Origin: Pseudomonadota bacterium
Lineage (GTDB): Bacteria > Pseudomonadota > Alphaproteobacteria > Reyranellales > Reyranellaceae
Direction of reading: 5' to 3'
DNA length: 64,000 bases
Assembly: GCA_018242505.1 (NCBI GenBank)
Contig: JAFEBU010000056.1
Location: forward strand, 21,479 to 85,478
Both the position numbers and the translations under genes were made by a program. The notes below the pieces were generated by a model that saw only the letters and a program-made list of their open reading frames with translations, was not told where the DNA came from and made no database searches. Positions 35,064 to 44,248 of the stretch are shown here, piece by piece. Position 1 is the first letter of the stretch; each line of letters begins with the position of its first letter.

Positions 35064-36653
35064 TTACGCCTTTTCGATATTCCACATCACCGGCACGGGC
35101 GCCTTGATCCAGCCGGTCACGTTCTTGCGAGCGGCGCCCGGTCCGTACCATTGGCCGATCCAACCGTATTGGGCCGTCTCGATGGCGCGGTTCTGCACGG
35201 CGTGGGCCAGTTCCTTGGCCTTCGCCGGGTCGACCTCCTTCGAATAGGCGTCGCGCAGCTTCTCCATCTCAGGATCGGTCGGCCAGCCGAACCAGGATTT
35301 CTCGCCTTGCGCCACCATGTAGGTATTGGAGATCGGGTTCAGGATGTCGGCTGCCACGGTGAAGGTATGGAAGATGTTCCAGCCGCCCTGGCTCGGCGGG
35401 TCCTTTTTGGTGCGCCGGGACACCAGCGTCTGCCAGTCCATGGTCTGCATGTCGACCTTGAAGCCGACCTGTTCCAGCGCCGCCTTGGTGACAGGCGCTG
35501 TATTGGTCAGGACGGGCAGGGTGGTGGACTGCATCAGCACGACCGGTGAGCCGTCATAGCCTGCTTCCTTCAGCAGCGCCCTTGCCTTTTCGTAGTTGGG
35601 CTTCACCAGGAAGCCGTCCGGCGCTTCGAACGCATTGGGCGTGCCGGAGATGAAGGCGGCCGAGCTCACCTTGTAGAACTGCGGCTCGCCCACGGTCGCC
35701 TTGAGATAGTCCTCTTGCCGGACCGCCAGGAGCGCAGCTCTGCGGATCTTCGGATTGTTGAAGGGCGGCTGGGTGTGGTTGAAGCGATAGATGAACTGCT
35801 GGCCGAGAGGATTCCAGTCGACAAGCTGCATGCCCTTGTCGGCTTTCATGATCGGGAGCAGGTCGTGCGGCGGCTGCTCGATCAGATCGATTTCGCCCGC
35901 AAGGATGGCATTTACCTGCTGCTGCGGATCCGGCATCTCGATGATCTCGACCCGGTCCATCTTGACGACCTTGCCGCCGGACAGACCCGAAGGCGGCTCG
36001 TTGCGCGGCTTGTATTTCGTGTTCTTGACGTAGACATGCTTCTCGCCGGGCTTGGACTCGGCGTTGACGTAGATGAACGGGCCGGAGCCGATCTGACTGT
36101 CGATCTGCTTGAACGGATCGGTCTTGGCGATGCGTTCCGGCATCATGAAGGGCACGTTGGAGCTGGGCTTGCCGAGCGATTCGAGTACGAGCCCGTACGG
36201 TTCCTTCAGGATCATGGTGAAGGTCTTGTCGTTCACCACCTTGAAGTCCTTGACGAACTCCATGAGCTTCAGTCCCATCGCATCGCGCGCGCCCCAGCGC
36301 TTGATCGAGGGGATGCAGTCCGCCGACGTCACCGGCTTGCCGTCGTGCCATTCGAGCCCGTCGCGCAGGGTGAAGGTCCATTGCGTGCGATCGGGCGAGA
36401 CTTCGTACTTGTCGACCATCTGCGGTTTGATGGCGTTGTTGGCGTCCATCGCAAACAGCGTGTCGTAGATGAAATAGCCGTGTGTGCGCGTGACGTAGGC
36501 AGTCGTCCAGATCGGATCGAGGATCGACATATTGCCGTTCTGCACGAAGCGCAGAACCTTCTTGTCGGCCGCCCTCGTCGTGCCTGCGGCGGCCATGAGA
36601 GCACCGGTGCTCAGAATGCCGAACGTACGTCGCTTCATTGCCGTCGAATTCAT
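35064..36653 (-). CDS. Oligopeptide ABC transporter substrate-binding protein (second copy)
   Basis: This 529-residue SBP_bac_5 protein has a twin-arginine-like N-terminus (MKRRTFGILS) and a signal ending around residue 30. The mature protein shows the family's RFVQNGNMSILDPIWTTAYV region and DGLEWHDGKPVTSADCI. It resembles the upstream gene product closely in arrangement and many motifs (EPYGLVLESLGKPSSNVPFMMP is shared). The two tandem binding proteins suggest different ligands for one channel. The ATG at 36653 was chosen; MKRRTFG at 36638 is an alternative. Confidence 0.9.
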   Translation of the reverse strand: MNSTAMKRRTFGILSTGALMAAAGTTRAADKKVLRFVQNGNMSILDPIWTTAYVTRTHGYFIYDTLFAMDANNAIKPQMVDKYEVSPDRTQWTFTLRDGLEWHDGKPVTSADCIPSIKRWGARDAMGLKLMEFVKDFKVVNDKTFTMILKEPYGLVLESLGKPSSNVPFMMPERIAKTDPFKQIDSQIGSGPFIYVNAESKPGEKHVYVKNTKYKPRNEPPSGLSGGKVVKMDRVEIIEMPDPQQQVNAILAGEIDLIEQPPHDLLPIMKADKGMQLVDWNPLGQQFIYRFNHTQPPFNNPKIRRAALLAVRQEDYLKATVGEPQFYKVSSAAFISGTPNAFEAPDGFLVKPNYEKARALLKEAGYDGSPVVLMQSTTLPVLTNTAPVTKAALEQVGFKVDMQTMDWQTLVSRRTKKDPPSQGGWNIFHTFTVAADILNPISNTYMVAQGEKSWFGWPTDPEMEKLRDAYSKEVDPAKAKELAHAVQNRAIETAQYGWIGQWYGPGAARKNVTGWIKAPVPVMWNIEKA

Positions 36654-36753
36654 CGGAGCCTCGTTTTTTCGTCCCCCATCGAGGAGGGCAGACACGCGGC
36701 CTACCCTCTTCGATGGGCGCGCGGGGACCGGCCCCGCGCGCCCGAGCGATGAT

Positions 36754-38340
36754 CTATTTCTTGGTCATGTTCCAGAAGACGGGAACAGGCGCCACCAGCA
36801 TGCCGTCGATATTGGTGCGCAGCGCCACCGGCTGATACCACTGGCCGACATTGATATGGGTCGGATGGTCGACCCAATATTTCTGCAGGTCGATGGCGAT
36901 CTGCTTCTGCTTGGCGGGGTCGATTTCCTTGGCGAAAGCGTCGCGCATCTTTTCGATGGTGGCGTCGCAGGGCCAGCCGAACATCGCCTTGTCGCACGAG
37001 GCATTGAAGAAGCCCGCCATCACCGGGTTGAGGATATCGGCGGCGACCCACGAGGTCAGGAAGGCGTTCCAGCCGCCCTTGTCCGGCGGATCCTTCTTGG
37101 CGCGGCGGCCGACCAGCGTCTGCCAGTCCATGGCCTGCATATTGACCTTGAAGCCCGCAGCCTCGAGCTGCGCCTTGGCGACGGGTGCGAGATTGGTCAG
37201 CACCTGCAGGTCGGTCGACTGCATCAGCACGACCGGCGTTCCGTCATAGCCGGCTTCCTTGAGGAGCTGCTTGGCCTTGGCCGCGTCGCCATTCAGCACG
37301 TCCTTCATGCCTGCGTCGGTGCCCAACGGCGTGCCGCAGACGAACGGTGCCTTGCAGACCTTGTAGTACTTGGGATTGCCGATCGTCGCCTTCAGGAATT
37401 CCTCCTGGTTGAAGGCGACCATCGCGGCGTGACGGATCTTGGGATTGTCGAACGGCTTGAACAGCGAATTGAAGCGGAACGCATACTGGTTGCCCAGCGG
37501 ATTGCTGTCGAACAGCTTGATGTTCTTGTCCTTCGACAAAAGCGGCAAGAGGTCGTGACCGGGCGATTCGATCATGTCGATCTCGCCGTTTTCGATCGCC
37601 GCGACCTGGGTCTGCACGTCCGGCATGGCAATCCATTCGACGCGGTCGACCTTGGCGACCTTGCCGCCGGCGAGGCCCGAGGGCGGCTCGGAGCGCGGCT
37701 TGTATTTGGTGTTCTTGACGAAGACCACCTTCTCGCCCGGCTTCCATTCGTCAGCCTTGAAGATGAACGGGCCGGAGCCGATCACGTCCTCGACCTTGAT
37801 CTGGGTATTGGGATCGGTTTCGGCTGTCTTTTTGGGCATCATGAACGGAACGTTCGAGGATGGCTTGCCGAGCGATTCGAGGACGAGGCCGTACGGTTCC
37901 TTCATTTTCATGCGGAACGTCTTGGCATCGACGGCCTCGAAGCCTGCCACGGAGGCCATCATCTTCTGGCCCATCGAGTCTTTGGCGCCCCAACGTTTGA
38001 TCGAGGCGATGCAGTCCTCGGCGGTCACCGGCTGGCCGGTGCTCCAGACCAGTCCGTCACGCAGGGTGAAGGTCCAGGTGAGCTTGTCGGCCGAGACATC
38101 CCACTTTTCGACCATCTGGGGCTTCACCTCGAACTTTTCGTCCATGGCGAAAAGCGTGTCCCAGACCATGTAGCCGAAATTCCGCTGGATATAGGCCGTG
38201 GTCCAGATCGGATCGAGAATTTTCACGTCCGAATGCATGACGGCCTTGATCGTCTGCGCGTCGGCACTCGCTGCGCCGAACATGCCGGCGACACCGGCGG
38301 CCGCGATCAAAGCCGCGACCGACCTTTTGAATTGAAGCAT
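36754..38340 (-). CDS. Oligopeptide ABC transporter substrate-binding protein (first copy)
   Basis: This 528-residue periplasmic binding protein has a Sec signal peptide (about 1-28, ending ASADA). The mature protein starts QTIKAVMHSDVKILDPIWTTAY and contains the SBP_bac_5 motifs DGLVWSTGQPVTAEDC and EPYGLVLESLGKPSS. The cysteine pair in SCDKAMFGWPCDATIEK is unlike its paralogue, which has no such pair at that spot. The ATG at 38340 has GAGGGGG nine bases upstream. It is the promoter-proximal gene of the importer operon. Confidence 0.9.
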   Translation of the reverse strand: MLQFKRSVAALIAAAGVAGMFGAASADAQTIKAVMHSDVKILDPIWTTAYIQRNFGYMVWDTLFAMDEKFEVKPQMVEKWDVSADKLTWTFTLRDGLVWSTGQPVTAEDCIASIKRWGAKDSMGQKMMASVAGFEAVDAKTFRMKMKEPYGLVLESLGKPSSNVPFMMPKKTAETDPNTQIKVEDVIGSGPFIFKADEWKPGEKVVFVKNTKYKPRSEPPSGLAGGKVAKVDRVEWIAMPDVQTQVAAIENGEIDMIESPGHDLLPLLSKDKNIKLFDSNPLGNQYAFRFNSLFKPFDNPKIRHAAMVAFNQEEFLKATIGNPKYYKVCKAPFVCGTPLGTDAGMKDVLNGDAAKAKQLLKEAGYDGTPVVLMQSTDLQVLTNLAPVAKAQLEAAGFKVNMQAMDWQTLVGRRAKKDPPDKGGWNAFLTSWVAADILNPVMAGFFNASCDKAMFGWPCDATIEKMRDAFAKEIDPAKQKQIAIDLQKYWVDHPTHINVGQWYQPVALRTNIDGMLVAPVPVFWNMTKK

Positions 38341-38561
38341 TAACAACCCCCTCACCATGTTGCGGCTTCACGTTGCAAGAATTGAGCCGCTGCAAGGACA
38401 GTAGCAGCCCTCCCCCTTCTGACAAGCCGATTCAGGCTGGGTGCGCTCTCGTGTTGCTTCCGGCAACCCGTATCAAGCAGCCCCGGGATGCCCTTGACCG
38501 CCACTGCTGCGACAATGTCGCGCCCGAGACGACGGTCGGCACCTTGGTGTGAGCGGGCGGG

Positions 38562-38630
38562 TCACGACAAGGCGCAGGTCGCGATCAGCCCGAGAAGGCA
38601 GCAGACGACGAGAATGATGAAATAGGGCAA
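38562..38630 (-). CDS. Possible 22-residue hydrophobic peptide
   Basis: Just after the pgeF stop on the same strand, a TTG at 38630 with GAGGG five bases upstream opens a 22-codon frame for LPYFIILVVCCLLGLIATCALS. The peptide is a single membrane span with three cysteines. It resembles the tiny membrane or entericidin-like peptides found in proteobacteria, but no family can be claimed from 22 residues. Coupling to pgeF is suggested by the one-base gap. Confidence 0.35.
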   Translation of the reverse strand: MPYFIILVVCCLLGLIATCALS

Positions 38631-38631
38631 A

Positions 38632-39411
38632 TCAGCCCTCGAGCGCGATGGCCGAAAGGCCGCGTCCATAGTCGCGAATGCCGTTCAGGGTGTTGCGCCG
38701 GTAACTGAAGAAATCGTCGCCGCCGGTCAGCGTGTCGTGCCCGGTCGCGCTGGCCGCCACGCCGGCGCGCGCAAGGCGCTGAACGAGGTAGCCCGCAAGA
38801 TCGAAGAAGAAATGTCCGGCGCGCGGCGCTGCCCGGAAGAACGCGCTGTTGGCATCGTCCTGGGCGAGAAACGGTGCGGGAAACTCCGGTCCGACCTCAT
38901 ACGAGTTGCGCCCGATGCAGGGCCCGACCACGGCGCGCACCCGTTCCCGCCGCGCGCCCAGTCGTTCCATGGTCGAAATCGCGGCTTCGACGACGCCGCC
39001 CAACGCACCCCTCCAGCCGGCATGGGCGGCGCCGATGACGCGCGCCTCGGGGTCGGCCAGCAGCACCGGCGCGCAATCCGCCGCCATGACGCCCAGCACC
39101 ACGCCCGTCCGGTCGGTCACCAGTGCATCGGCCTTTGGCGCGCCGGGCGAGGTCCAGCGCTCGGCGCCGACCGTCAGCACCTCCGCCGAATGGATCTGAT
39201 GGAGCGTGAGGAGATCGGTCTCTGCCAGACCGAAGGCCGCGGCGGCACGGCTGCGGTTCTCGCGAACATTGTCGGGACTGTCGCCTGAGCCATAGCCGCA
39301 GTTCAGCGAGGAATAGAGGCCTGCACTCACGCCGCCGTGCCGGGTGAAGAACCGGTGCCGCACACCATCGAGATCGGCCAATGCTCTGGCCTGGATTTCG
39401 CCCTGGGTCAT
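38632..39411 (-). CDS. pgeF: Peptidoglycan editing factor (YfiH/laccase-domain family)
   Basis: This 259-residue member of the PgeF/YfiH (laccase domain) family hydrolyses faulty muropeptide side chains and shows copper- or zinc-type histidine motifs. Visible motifs are RHRFFTRHGGVSAGLYSSLNCGYGSGD, the LHQIHSAEV metal motif, VMAADCAPVLLADPEARVIGAAHAGWRG and VGPCIGRNSYEVG. The ATG at 39411 overlaps the stop of the MidA-like gene (ATGA). Gene order with lgt upstream is typical for alphaproteobacteria. Confidence 0.9.
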   Translation of the reverse strand: MTQGEIQARALADLDGVRHRFFTRHGGVSAGLYSSLNCGYGSGDSPDNVRENRSRAAAAFGLAETDLLTLHQIHSAEVLTVGAERWTSPGAPKADALVTDRTGVVLGVMAADCAPVLLADPEARVIGAAHAGWRGALGGVVEAAISTMERLGARRERVRAVVGPCIGRNSYEVGPEFPAPFLAQDDANSAFFRAAPRAGHFFFDLAGYLVQRLARAGVAASATGHDTLTGGDDFFSYRRNTLNGIRDYGRGLSAIALEG

Positions 39412-40508
39412 GCCTCGTCCGAAAAGCCGGCCGGCGCGGCGCTCTTGCCGTCGCCTATGGCCAGAACACGAAACAACGTGCCCATTTGCCCGGGCGCGAT
39501 CAAGCGCGCCAATGCCGCGTCGATCGCGGCCTGCTGCTCGCCTGTGGCGCGTGATTTCAGCGCAGTGGCCCGTCGTTCGATTCCCAGCCGGCGGAGGAAC
39601 GCCCCCTGTCCAACGGGGCCGAAGACGTGTGCACCGCACGTCCGGGCGGCCGCAGCAAGAACCGCGAAGTCGACATGGGCCGTGAGATCGGACTCGCCTG
39701 GCCGGTCGAGCGGATCGACCGGCCGATGGCCGCGGACGGCCTGGAGCGTCGCTCCCGCAGCGGACGCGTCGCGTCCATAATCGACGATGAGACTCCAGCC
39801 GCCGTCCTGGACGAGTCTCGTGGCGATCCGGTTGGCAAGCTCGACAGCCGCGACCGAAACCTCGGCCACCGTACCGGGCGTGGGACCGCCTTCGCGCAGC
39901 GCCTCGGGCAACAGGCGTGCAAAAGGGGACAAGCCAGGCGCCAAGGCGAACGTCAGTGTCTTGCCATCGGAGCCGAGTCCGACCATTCGTTCGCTCCAGC
40001 CTCGCGGCGTGCGTTCGAACTGGCGCACCGGCAGGGCGTCGAAGAATTCGTTGGCGATCAGCAGCAGCGGGCCGCTGGGGACGCTGTCGAGACTTTCATG
40101 CCAGGTCGGCCGGTAGTCGCCGAGCCCGGCCTCCTGCGCGGCGCGCAGCGGCGTGTTGATGTCGACGAGATGGAGATCGAGGGCGGCATGGAAGTCCGGC
40201 ACGCCGCGCGTGGCGCGCAGGAGGTCGGCCATCAGCGTGCCGCGGCCCGGCCCCAGTTCGACAAGTCGTACCGGGTTGGGTCGGCCGATCGCCAGCCAGC
40301 GCTCGGCGATCCAGGCGCCCACGAGTTCCCCGAACATCTGGGAGATCTCGGGGGCGGTGGTGAAATCGCCGGCGGCGCCGATCGGCATCGCGCGGCGATA
40401 GTAACCCAGCGTTGGGTGACCGAGCGCCTCGGTCATGAACTCGGCGACCGTGATCGGGCCGGTGACGGCGATGCGCCGGGCGATGCGTCGACCAAGCTCG
40501 CTGGTCAC
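39408..40508 (-). CDS. Class I SAM-dependent methyltransferase, MidA/NDUFAF7 family
   Basis: This 366-residue methyltransferase is of the COG1565 family. It has the start ITVAEFMTEALGHPTLGYYRR, GDFTTAPEISQMFGELVG and the SAM motif LVELGPGRGTLMADLLR, then NEFFDALPVRQFER. The mitochondrial relative NDUFAF7 methylates an arginine of the NDUFS2 subunit of complex I, so a similar role in NADH dehydrogenase assembly is likely but inferred. It lies between lgt (six-base gap) and pgeF. Confidence 0.88.
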   Translation of the reverse strand: MTSELGRRIARRIAVTGPITVAEFMTEALGHPTLGYYRRAMPIGAAGDFTTAPEISQMFGELVGAWIAERWLAIGRPNPVRLVELGPGRGTLMADLLRATRGVPDFHAALDLHLVDINTPLRAAQEAGLGDYRPTWHESLDSVPSGPLLLIANEFFDALPVRQFERTPRGWSERMVGLGSDGKTLTFALAPGLSPFARLLPEALREGGPTPGTVAEVSVAAVELANRIATRLVQDGGWSLIVDYGRDASAAGATLQAVRGHRPVDPLDRPGESDLTAHVDFAVLAAAARTCGAHVFGPVGQGAFLRRLGIERRATALKSRATGEQQAAIDAALARLIAPGQMGTLFRVLAIGDGKSAAPAGFSDEA

Positions 40509-40514
40509 GCGTCT

Positions 40515-41327
40515 TCAGCTTTGCGGCAGCGGCGGCCGGCGCATGGCGAGGACGACCAGGGCGAGCCCGAACAGGAACACCGGCACGGAGAGCAACATGC
40601 CCATCGTGAGCGGTCCCCACAGAAAGCCGAGGAAGGAGTCGGGCTCGCGAAAGATCTCGCCCACGATCCGCGCCACGCCGTAACCCATGCAGAACACGCC
40701 CGTGAGCAGCGCCGGCCGTCGACGTCCGGCGGTCAGTTGCCAGATCGCGATCATCAGCAGGAACAGCAGCACGCCTTCGAAGAAGGCCTGGTAGATCTGG
40801 CTGGGATGGCGCGGTATCGGCCCGCCGCGCGGGAAGATCATGGCCCACGGCACGTCGGTTGGCCGGCCCCACAGCTCGCCGTTGATGAAATTGGCGATGC
40901 GCCCGAAGAACAGGCCGATCGGCGCCACGATCGCCACCAGATCGGACAGCATGAAGGGGTTGATGCCGTTGCGATAGGAGAAGGCGAGAATCGCCACGAC
41001 GACGCCCAGCAATCCGCCGTGGAAGGACATGCCGCCCTCCCACAGGGTCAGGATCGCCACCGGGTCGTGAAAGAAGAAGCTGGGCTTGTAGAAAAGCACA
41101 TAGCCCAGTCGGCCGCCGAGGATGACGCCCAGCGCTGCCCAGAGGAGAAAGTCGTCGATCTTCTCCGGAGAGAGGATCGCCGGCGGCTGCTGGCATACTC
41201 GACGCATGATCCGCCAGCCGATCACCAGGCCGGCGATGTAGGCCAACGCATACCAGCGGATGGCGAAGGGGCCGATCTGGACCAGGATCGGATCGATGTC
41301 GGGATAGGGGATCAGGAGGGGGATCAT
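40515..41327 (-). CDS. lgt: Prolipoprotein diacylglyceryl transferase
   Basis: This 270-residue inner-membrane enzyme transfers diacylglycerol from phosphatidylglycerol to the lipobox cysteine of prolipoproteins. Seven or so spans are visible. The Lgt signature GRIANFINGELWGRPTD and the HGG motif in GGMSFHGGLLG are present, as is RHPSQIYQAFFEG near the C-terminus. The ATG at 41327 was chosen; an upstream start would add 22 charged residues not found in the family. It is upstream of the MidA-like and pgeF genes. Confidence 0.95.
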   Translation of the reverse strand: MIPLLIPYPDIDPILVQIGPFAIRWYALAYIAGLVIGWRIMRRVCQQPPAILSPEKIDDFLLWAALGVILGGRLGYVLFYKPSFFFHDPVAILTLWEGGMSFHGGLLGVVVAILAFSYRNGINPFMLSDLVAIVAPIGLFFGRIANFINGELWGRPTDVPWAMIFPRGGPIPRHPSQIYQAFFEGVLLFLLMIAIWQLTAGRRRPALLTGVFCMGYGVARIVGEIFREPDSFLGFLWGPLTMGMLLSVPVFLFGLALVVLAMRRPPLPQS

Positions 41328-41479
41328 GCGGCGCTCGTTATAGCCGGACTGCCAGCCGATCATGACCGCAGAATGGTCGCGGCGCCGGCTCAAAGGGGAG
41401 ACCGGCGCCGCTCAGGACGATCCAACGTATGTTGTTTGTTGGTGTTTTCAGAGAGGGGGCGTCGGAGGTCCTTTTTCGA

Positions 41480-41989
41480 TCAGGCTTCGCCAACCGTCTC
41501 GAGGATCGAGGCGGTCAGCGCGTCGGTCGGCGTCTTGCCCGCCCAGACGACATACTGGAAGGCGGGATAGAAACGTTCACTCTCGCTGATCGCCACTTCG
41601 ACCAGATCGTTGAGCTGTTCGGGCTTGAGGCCCTCGGTGCCGCGCAAGGGAATGGAATGACGGAACATCGGCAGCCCCTCTTCGGTCCAGAGATCGAAGT
41701 GGCCCATCCACATCTTTTCGTTGATCAGCGCCAGAAGGCCATGGATTTCCGGGTGGCGTTCGGCCGGGATGCGGACATCGTAGGCGCAGGTGAAGTGGAG
41801 CGCCTCGACGTCCTCGCGCCAGCTGAAGAACATGCGGTAATCGCACCAGCGACCTGCAACCTCGACGGCGATCTCGCGCTCCGATGTTCGATCGAAGGGC
41901 CATTCGTTGGCTGACACGACCTTTTCGATCATCTCGAGCGGGTTCAGATCGACTTTTTGTCTGCTCCGCTCGTGTCGCGATAACGCCAT
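41480..41989 (-). CDS. YbjN domain-containing protein
   Basis: This 169-residue protein has the YbjN fold: a helix (NPLEMIEKVVSANEWPFDRTSEREIAVEV), then a sheet including CDYRMFFSWREDVEALHFTCAYDVRI, and a closing helix (LNDLVEVAISESERFYPAFQYVV). YbjN proteins act as regulators of motility and stress in enterics; their mechanism is unknown. The ATG at 41989 has GGGGAG eight bases upstream. In other alphaproteobacteria this gene is often near ubiK, proC and lgt, as here. Confidence 0.85.
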   Translation of the reverse strand: MALSRHERSRQKVDLNPLEMIEKVVSANEWPFDRTSEREIAVEVAGRWCDYRMFFSWREDVEALHFTCAYDVRIPAERHPEIHGLLALINEKMWMGHFDLWTEEGLPMFRHSIPLRGTEGLKPEQLNDLVEVAISESERFYPAFQYVVWAGKTPTDALTASILETVGEA

Positions 41990-42577
41990 CGACCGACTCC
42001 CCAACCATTCCGCTCTGCGGCCCCTGACGGGCCATTCTTGACGCGGCTGGCCGATATATCGTGGTGGGCACCCAGAAACCCCACAATCACTAGCCTGCCA
42101 CAAGCGGGAGTCCGGGCGCAATAAGAAATCAGCCCGGAATCGCGAAAAGAGTCAGCGATTCCAAAAATTTAATCCCCAGCGTTGAGGCCCGTGTCATAAA
42201 TTTCGCAAGCCGAATCGGCCGGGTTTGGCGCTCACCAAAGGGGTGAATTTGCAGTCTGGAGCCCAAAATTTCATCGAAGATGAAAGGATAGGCGCGATGT
42301 TCCATCAGGTCCTCGATCCACCCAGGAACCTGTTCCTCGCCTGACGGATCTTCCTCGCCTGACTGACCGCCCTCGTCCCAGTGGCGCTACTGCGATTCTC
42401 CTCGCCGTGCTGCGGCTCTTGGCCTGGCTCAGCCATGCCGATCGGTTCGATCGTGACTTACGACATCGGCATCCCGTCTGGCACAGGCCTACGGGCAATG
42501 GCGCGCTCGCCTATCTCTGCGGGTCGGGGCGCAGGTCCGCGGACAAGCGCAGGTCCTCGGACAAGAGGACAAACGCC
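41990..42577. other. 590-bp gene-free stretch with two 18-bp tandem repeats
   Basis: No gene with support is visible between ybjN and hyuB. It contains an AT-richer part (42150-42290) with TTTAATCC, ATAAATTT and CAAAATTT tracts that could hold the ybjN promoter. It also contains two tandem duplications of 18-bp units, at 42333-42368 (16 of 18 identical) and 42529-42564 (17 of 18 identical). The second repeat lies just after the hyuB stop. Confidence 0.6.
42529..42564. repeat. 18-bp tandem repeat, two copies
   Basis: Units GCGCAGGTCC-X-CGGACAA at 42529-42546 and 42547-42564 differ at one base (G versus T) and lie 14 bases from the hyuB stop codon. A further partial match (AGGACAA) follows at 42566-42572. 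Confidence 0.75.
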
Positions 42578-44248
42578 TCACTCGGCGGCAAGCTTGCGTG
42601 CGGTCCGCGGATCGCGCGTCAGCAGGCCGTCGGCGAGGTCACGCGCGATCAGCGCATCGGAGCGATCGGAAACGCGTCCAAAGCCCGCACCGCCGCCCAC
42701 GAACATCTCGACCACGTCGCCCCTGGCGAGATCGACGGCGGCCTTGCTGCGCAATTCCTCTGTCGTGCCGTCGGCGCGGAAGATGCGGCAATGGCCGCGC
42801 TGGCCGGGCTCGCCGCCAAACAGGCCTTCGGGCGCAAGGCGGAAACGGTCGGAATAGATCGCAAGCTGCACGTCGTCCTTCAGGATCTCGCATCGCCGCC
42901 AGAACCCCGCGCCGCCGCGGCGCGCGCCGAGGCCGAAAGAGTCAGGCGCAAGCTCGTAGCCGACGATGCGGAAGAAGTCGTAGTCGATGTCGAGCGACTC
43001 GACCGGCGCGTTGGAGCAGTTGCTGAGCGGCGAATCAACAGCGTCGCAGCCATCGCTGTTCTTCGCGCCGCCATAGCCGCCGCCGAAGATCTCGAGATAG
43101 ACGCTGTAGCCCTTCTCGCCGAGATGGCTGAGGCAGAGCGCGGTGGTGCAGTCGAAGCCCGTGGCGATCACCTTGTCGGGCAACGCCTGGGCCAGCGCCT
43201 TCATCACGGCATTGAAAACGCGATAGGCCGGGATCATGCGGGCGCGTACCGGCGCCGGCGGCTTCGGGTTGAGGAGCGATCCGTACGGCACCTTGATGCG
43301 GATCGGCCGCGCCATGCCCTCGTTGTACGGGATGTCCGGGCTGGTCAGCACCGACTTCACGCAGGAGAGCGCTGCCGAGAGCGTGCTCGAGTAGGGGCAG
43401 TTGAGGTTGCGCTTGACCTGCGGGCAGGTGCCCTCGAAATCGATTTCGACGGTATCGTCGGCGATCGTCACCTTTGCCTTGATCGGCAGCGGATCGTCGG
43501 AAAGTCCATCGTCGTCGATCGCATCCTCTCCGTAATAAGTGCCGTTGGGCGCCTGGGCGATGGCGGCCCGCACGCGACGCTCGGAATAATCCTGCATCTC
43601 CTCCATCGCCGCCTCGACCTTGTCCGTGCCGTAGCGTTCGCAGAGCTGCTTCACCCGCAATACGCCGATCGCGTTGGCGGCGAACTGGGCGTTGAAGTCA
43701 CCGATGGTAAGATCGGGCACGCGCACATTGGCGGTGACGAGGCGCTCGAACGAGCCGCCGTTCCAGTCACGGTGGAAATTGTACCGGCTCGGCGGGATGC
43801 GCAGGCCCTCCTGGTAGACGTCGCTGGCATGGATGTTGAGGCCAGGCGCGCCGCCGCCAAGATCGAGGTGATGCGCGACCGAGGCGCCGAAGCCCACCAC
43901 GCGGCCGGCCACGAAGATCGGCGTGAAGATGAAGACGTCGGGGATATGCTGGCCGCCCTCGAACGGATCGTTGTTGATCAGGAAGTCGCCGTCCTCGAGC
44001 GTATCGATCGGATGCCGTTTCAGGCAGGCGCGCAGTGTCTCGCCGATCGGGCCCAGTTGCATCGGGATAAGCTCGGCCTGCGCCACGGTGTTGCCCGAGC
44101 GATCCATCAGGCCGGCCGAGCCGTCGCGCGCCTCGCGCAGGATTGTCGAATAGGCCGACCGGATCAGTTTCACGCCCATCTCGCGCGCGCCCGCGAGCAG
44201 CGCCTGGCTGATCACGGCATAGTCGAGGGGATTGAGAATGGCCGTCAT
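42578..44248 (-). CDS. hyuB: Hydantoinase B / oxoprolinase family protein
   Basis: This 556-residue HyuB subunit starts LNPLDYAVISQALLAGAREMG and contains DGDFLINNDPFEGGQHIPDVFIF, FGASVAHHLDLGG and the GGGYGGAKNSDGCDAVDSP stretch of the family. Together with HyuA it forms an ATP-dependent amidase such as 5-oxoprolinase, N-methylhydantoinase or a related carboxylase. The ATG overlaps the hyuA stop (ATGA). The substrate is unknown, since no hydantoin- or oxoproline-specific neighbour is present. Confidence 0.88.
   Translation of the reverse strand: MTAILNPLDYAVISQALLAGAREMGVKLIRSAYSTILREARDGSAGLMDRSGNTVAQAELIPMQLGPIGETLRACLKRHPIDTLEDGDFLINNDPFEGGQHIPDVFIFTPIFVAGRVVGFGASVAHHLDLGGGAPGLNIHASDVYQEGLRIPPSRYNFHRDWNGGSFERLVTANVRVPDLTIGDFNAQFAANAIGVLRVKQLCERYGTDKVEAAMEEMQDYSERRVRAAIAQAPNGTYYGEDAIDDDGLSDDPLPIKAKVTIADDTVEIDFEGTCPQVKRNLNCPYSSTLSAALSCVKSVLTSPDIPYNEGMARPIRIKVPYGSLLNPKPPAPVRARMIPAYRVFNAVMKALAQALPDKVIATGFDCTTALCLSHLGEKGYSVYLEIFGGGYGGAKNSDGCDAVDSPLSNCSNAPVESLDIDYDFFRIVGYELAPDSFGLGARRGGAGFWRRCEILKDDVQLAIYSDRFRLAPEGLFGGEPGQRGHCRIFRADGTTEELRSKAAVDLARGDVVEMFVGGGAGFGRVSDRSDALIARDLADGLLTRDPRTARKLAAE

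Noticed and set aside
42529..42564. 18-bp repeat considered as an attachment site
   Set aside because: It is a tandem duplication in one place only; there is no integrase or tRNA gene and no second copy at a block boundary.
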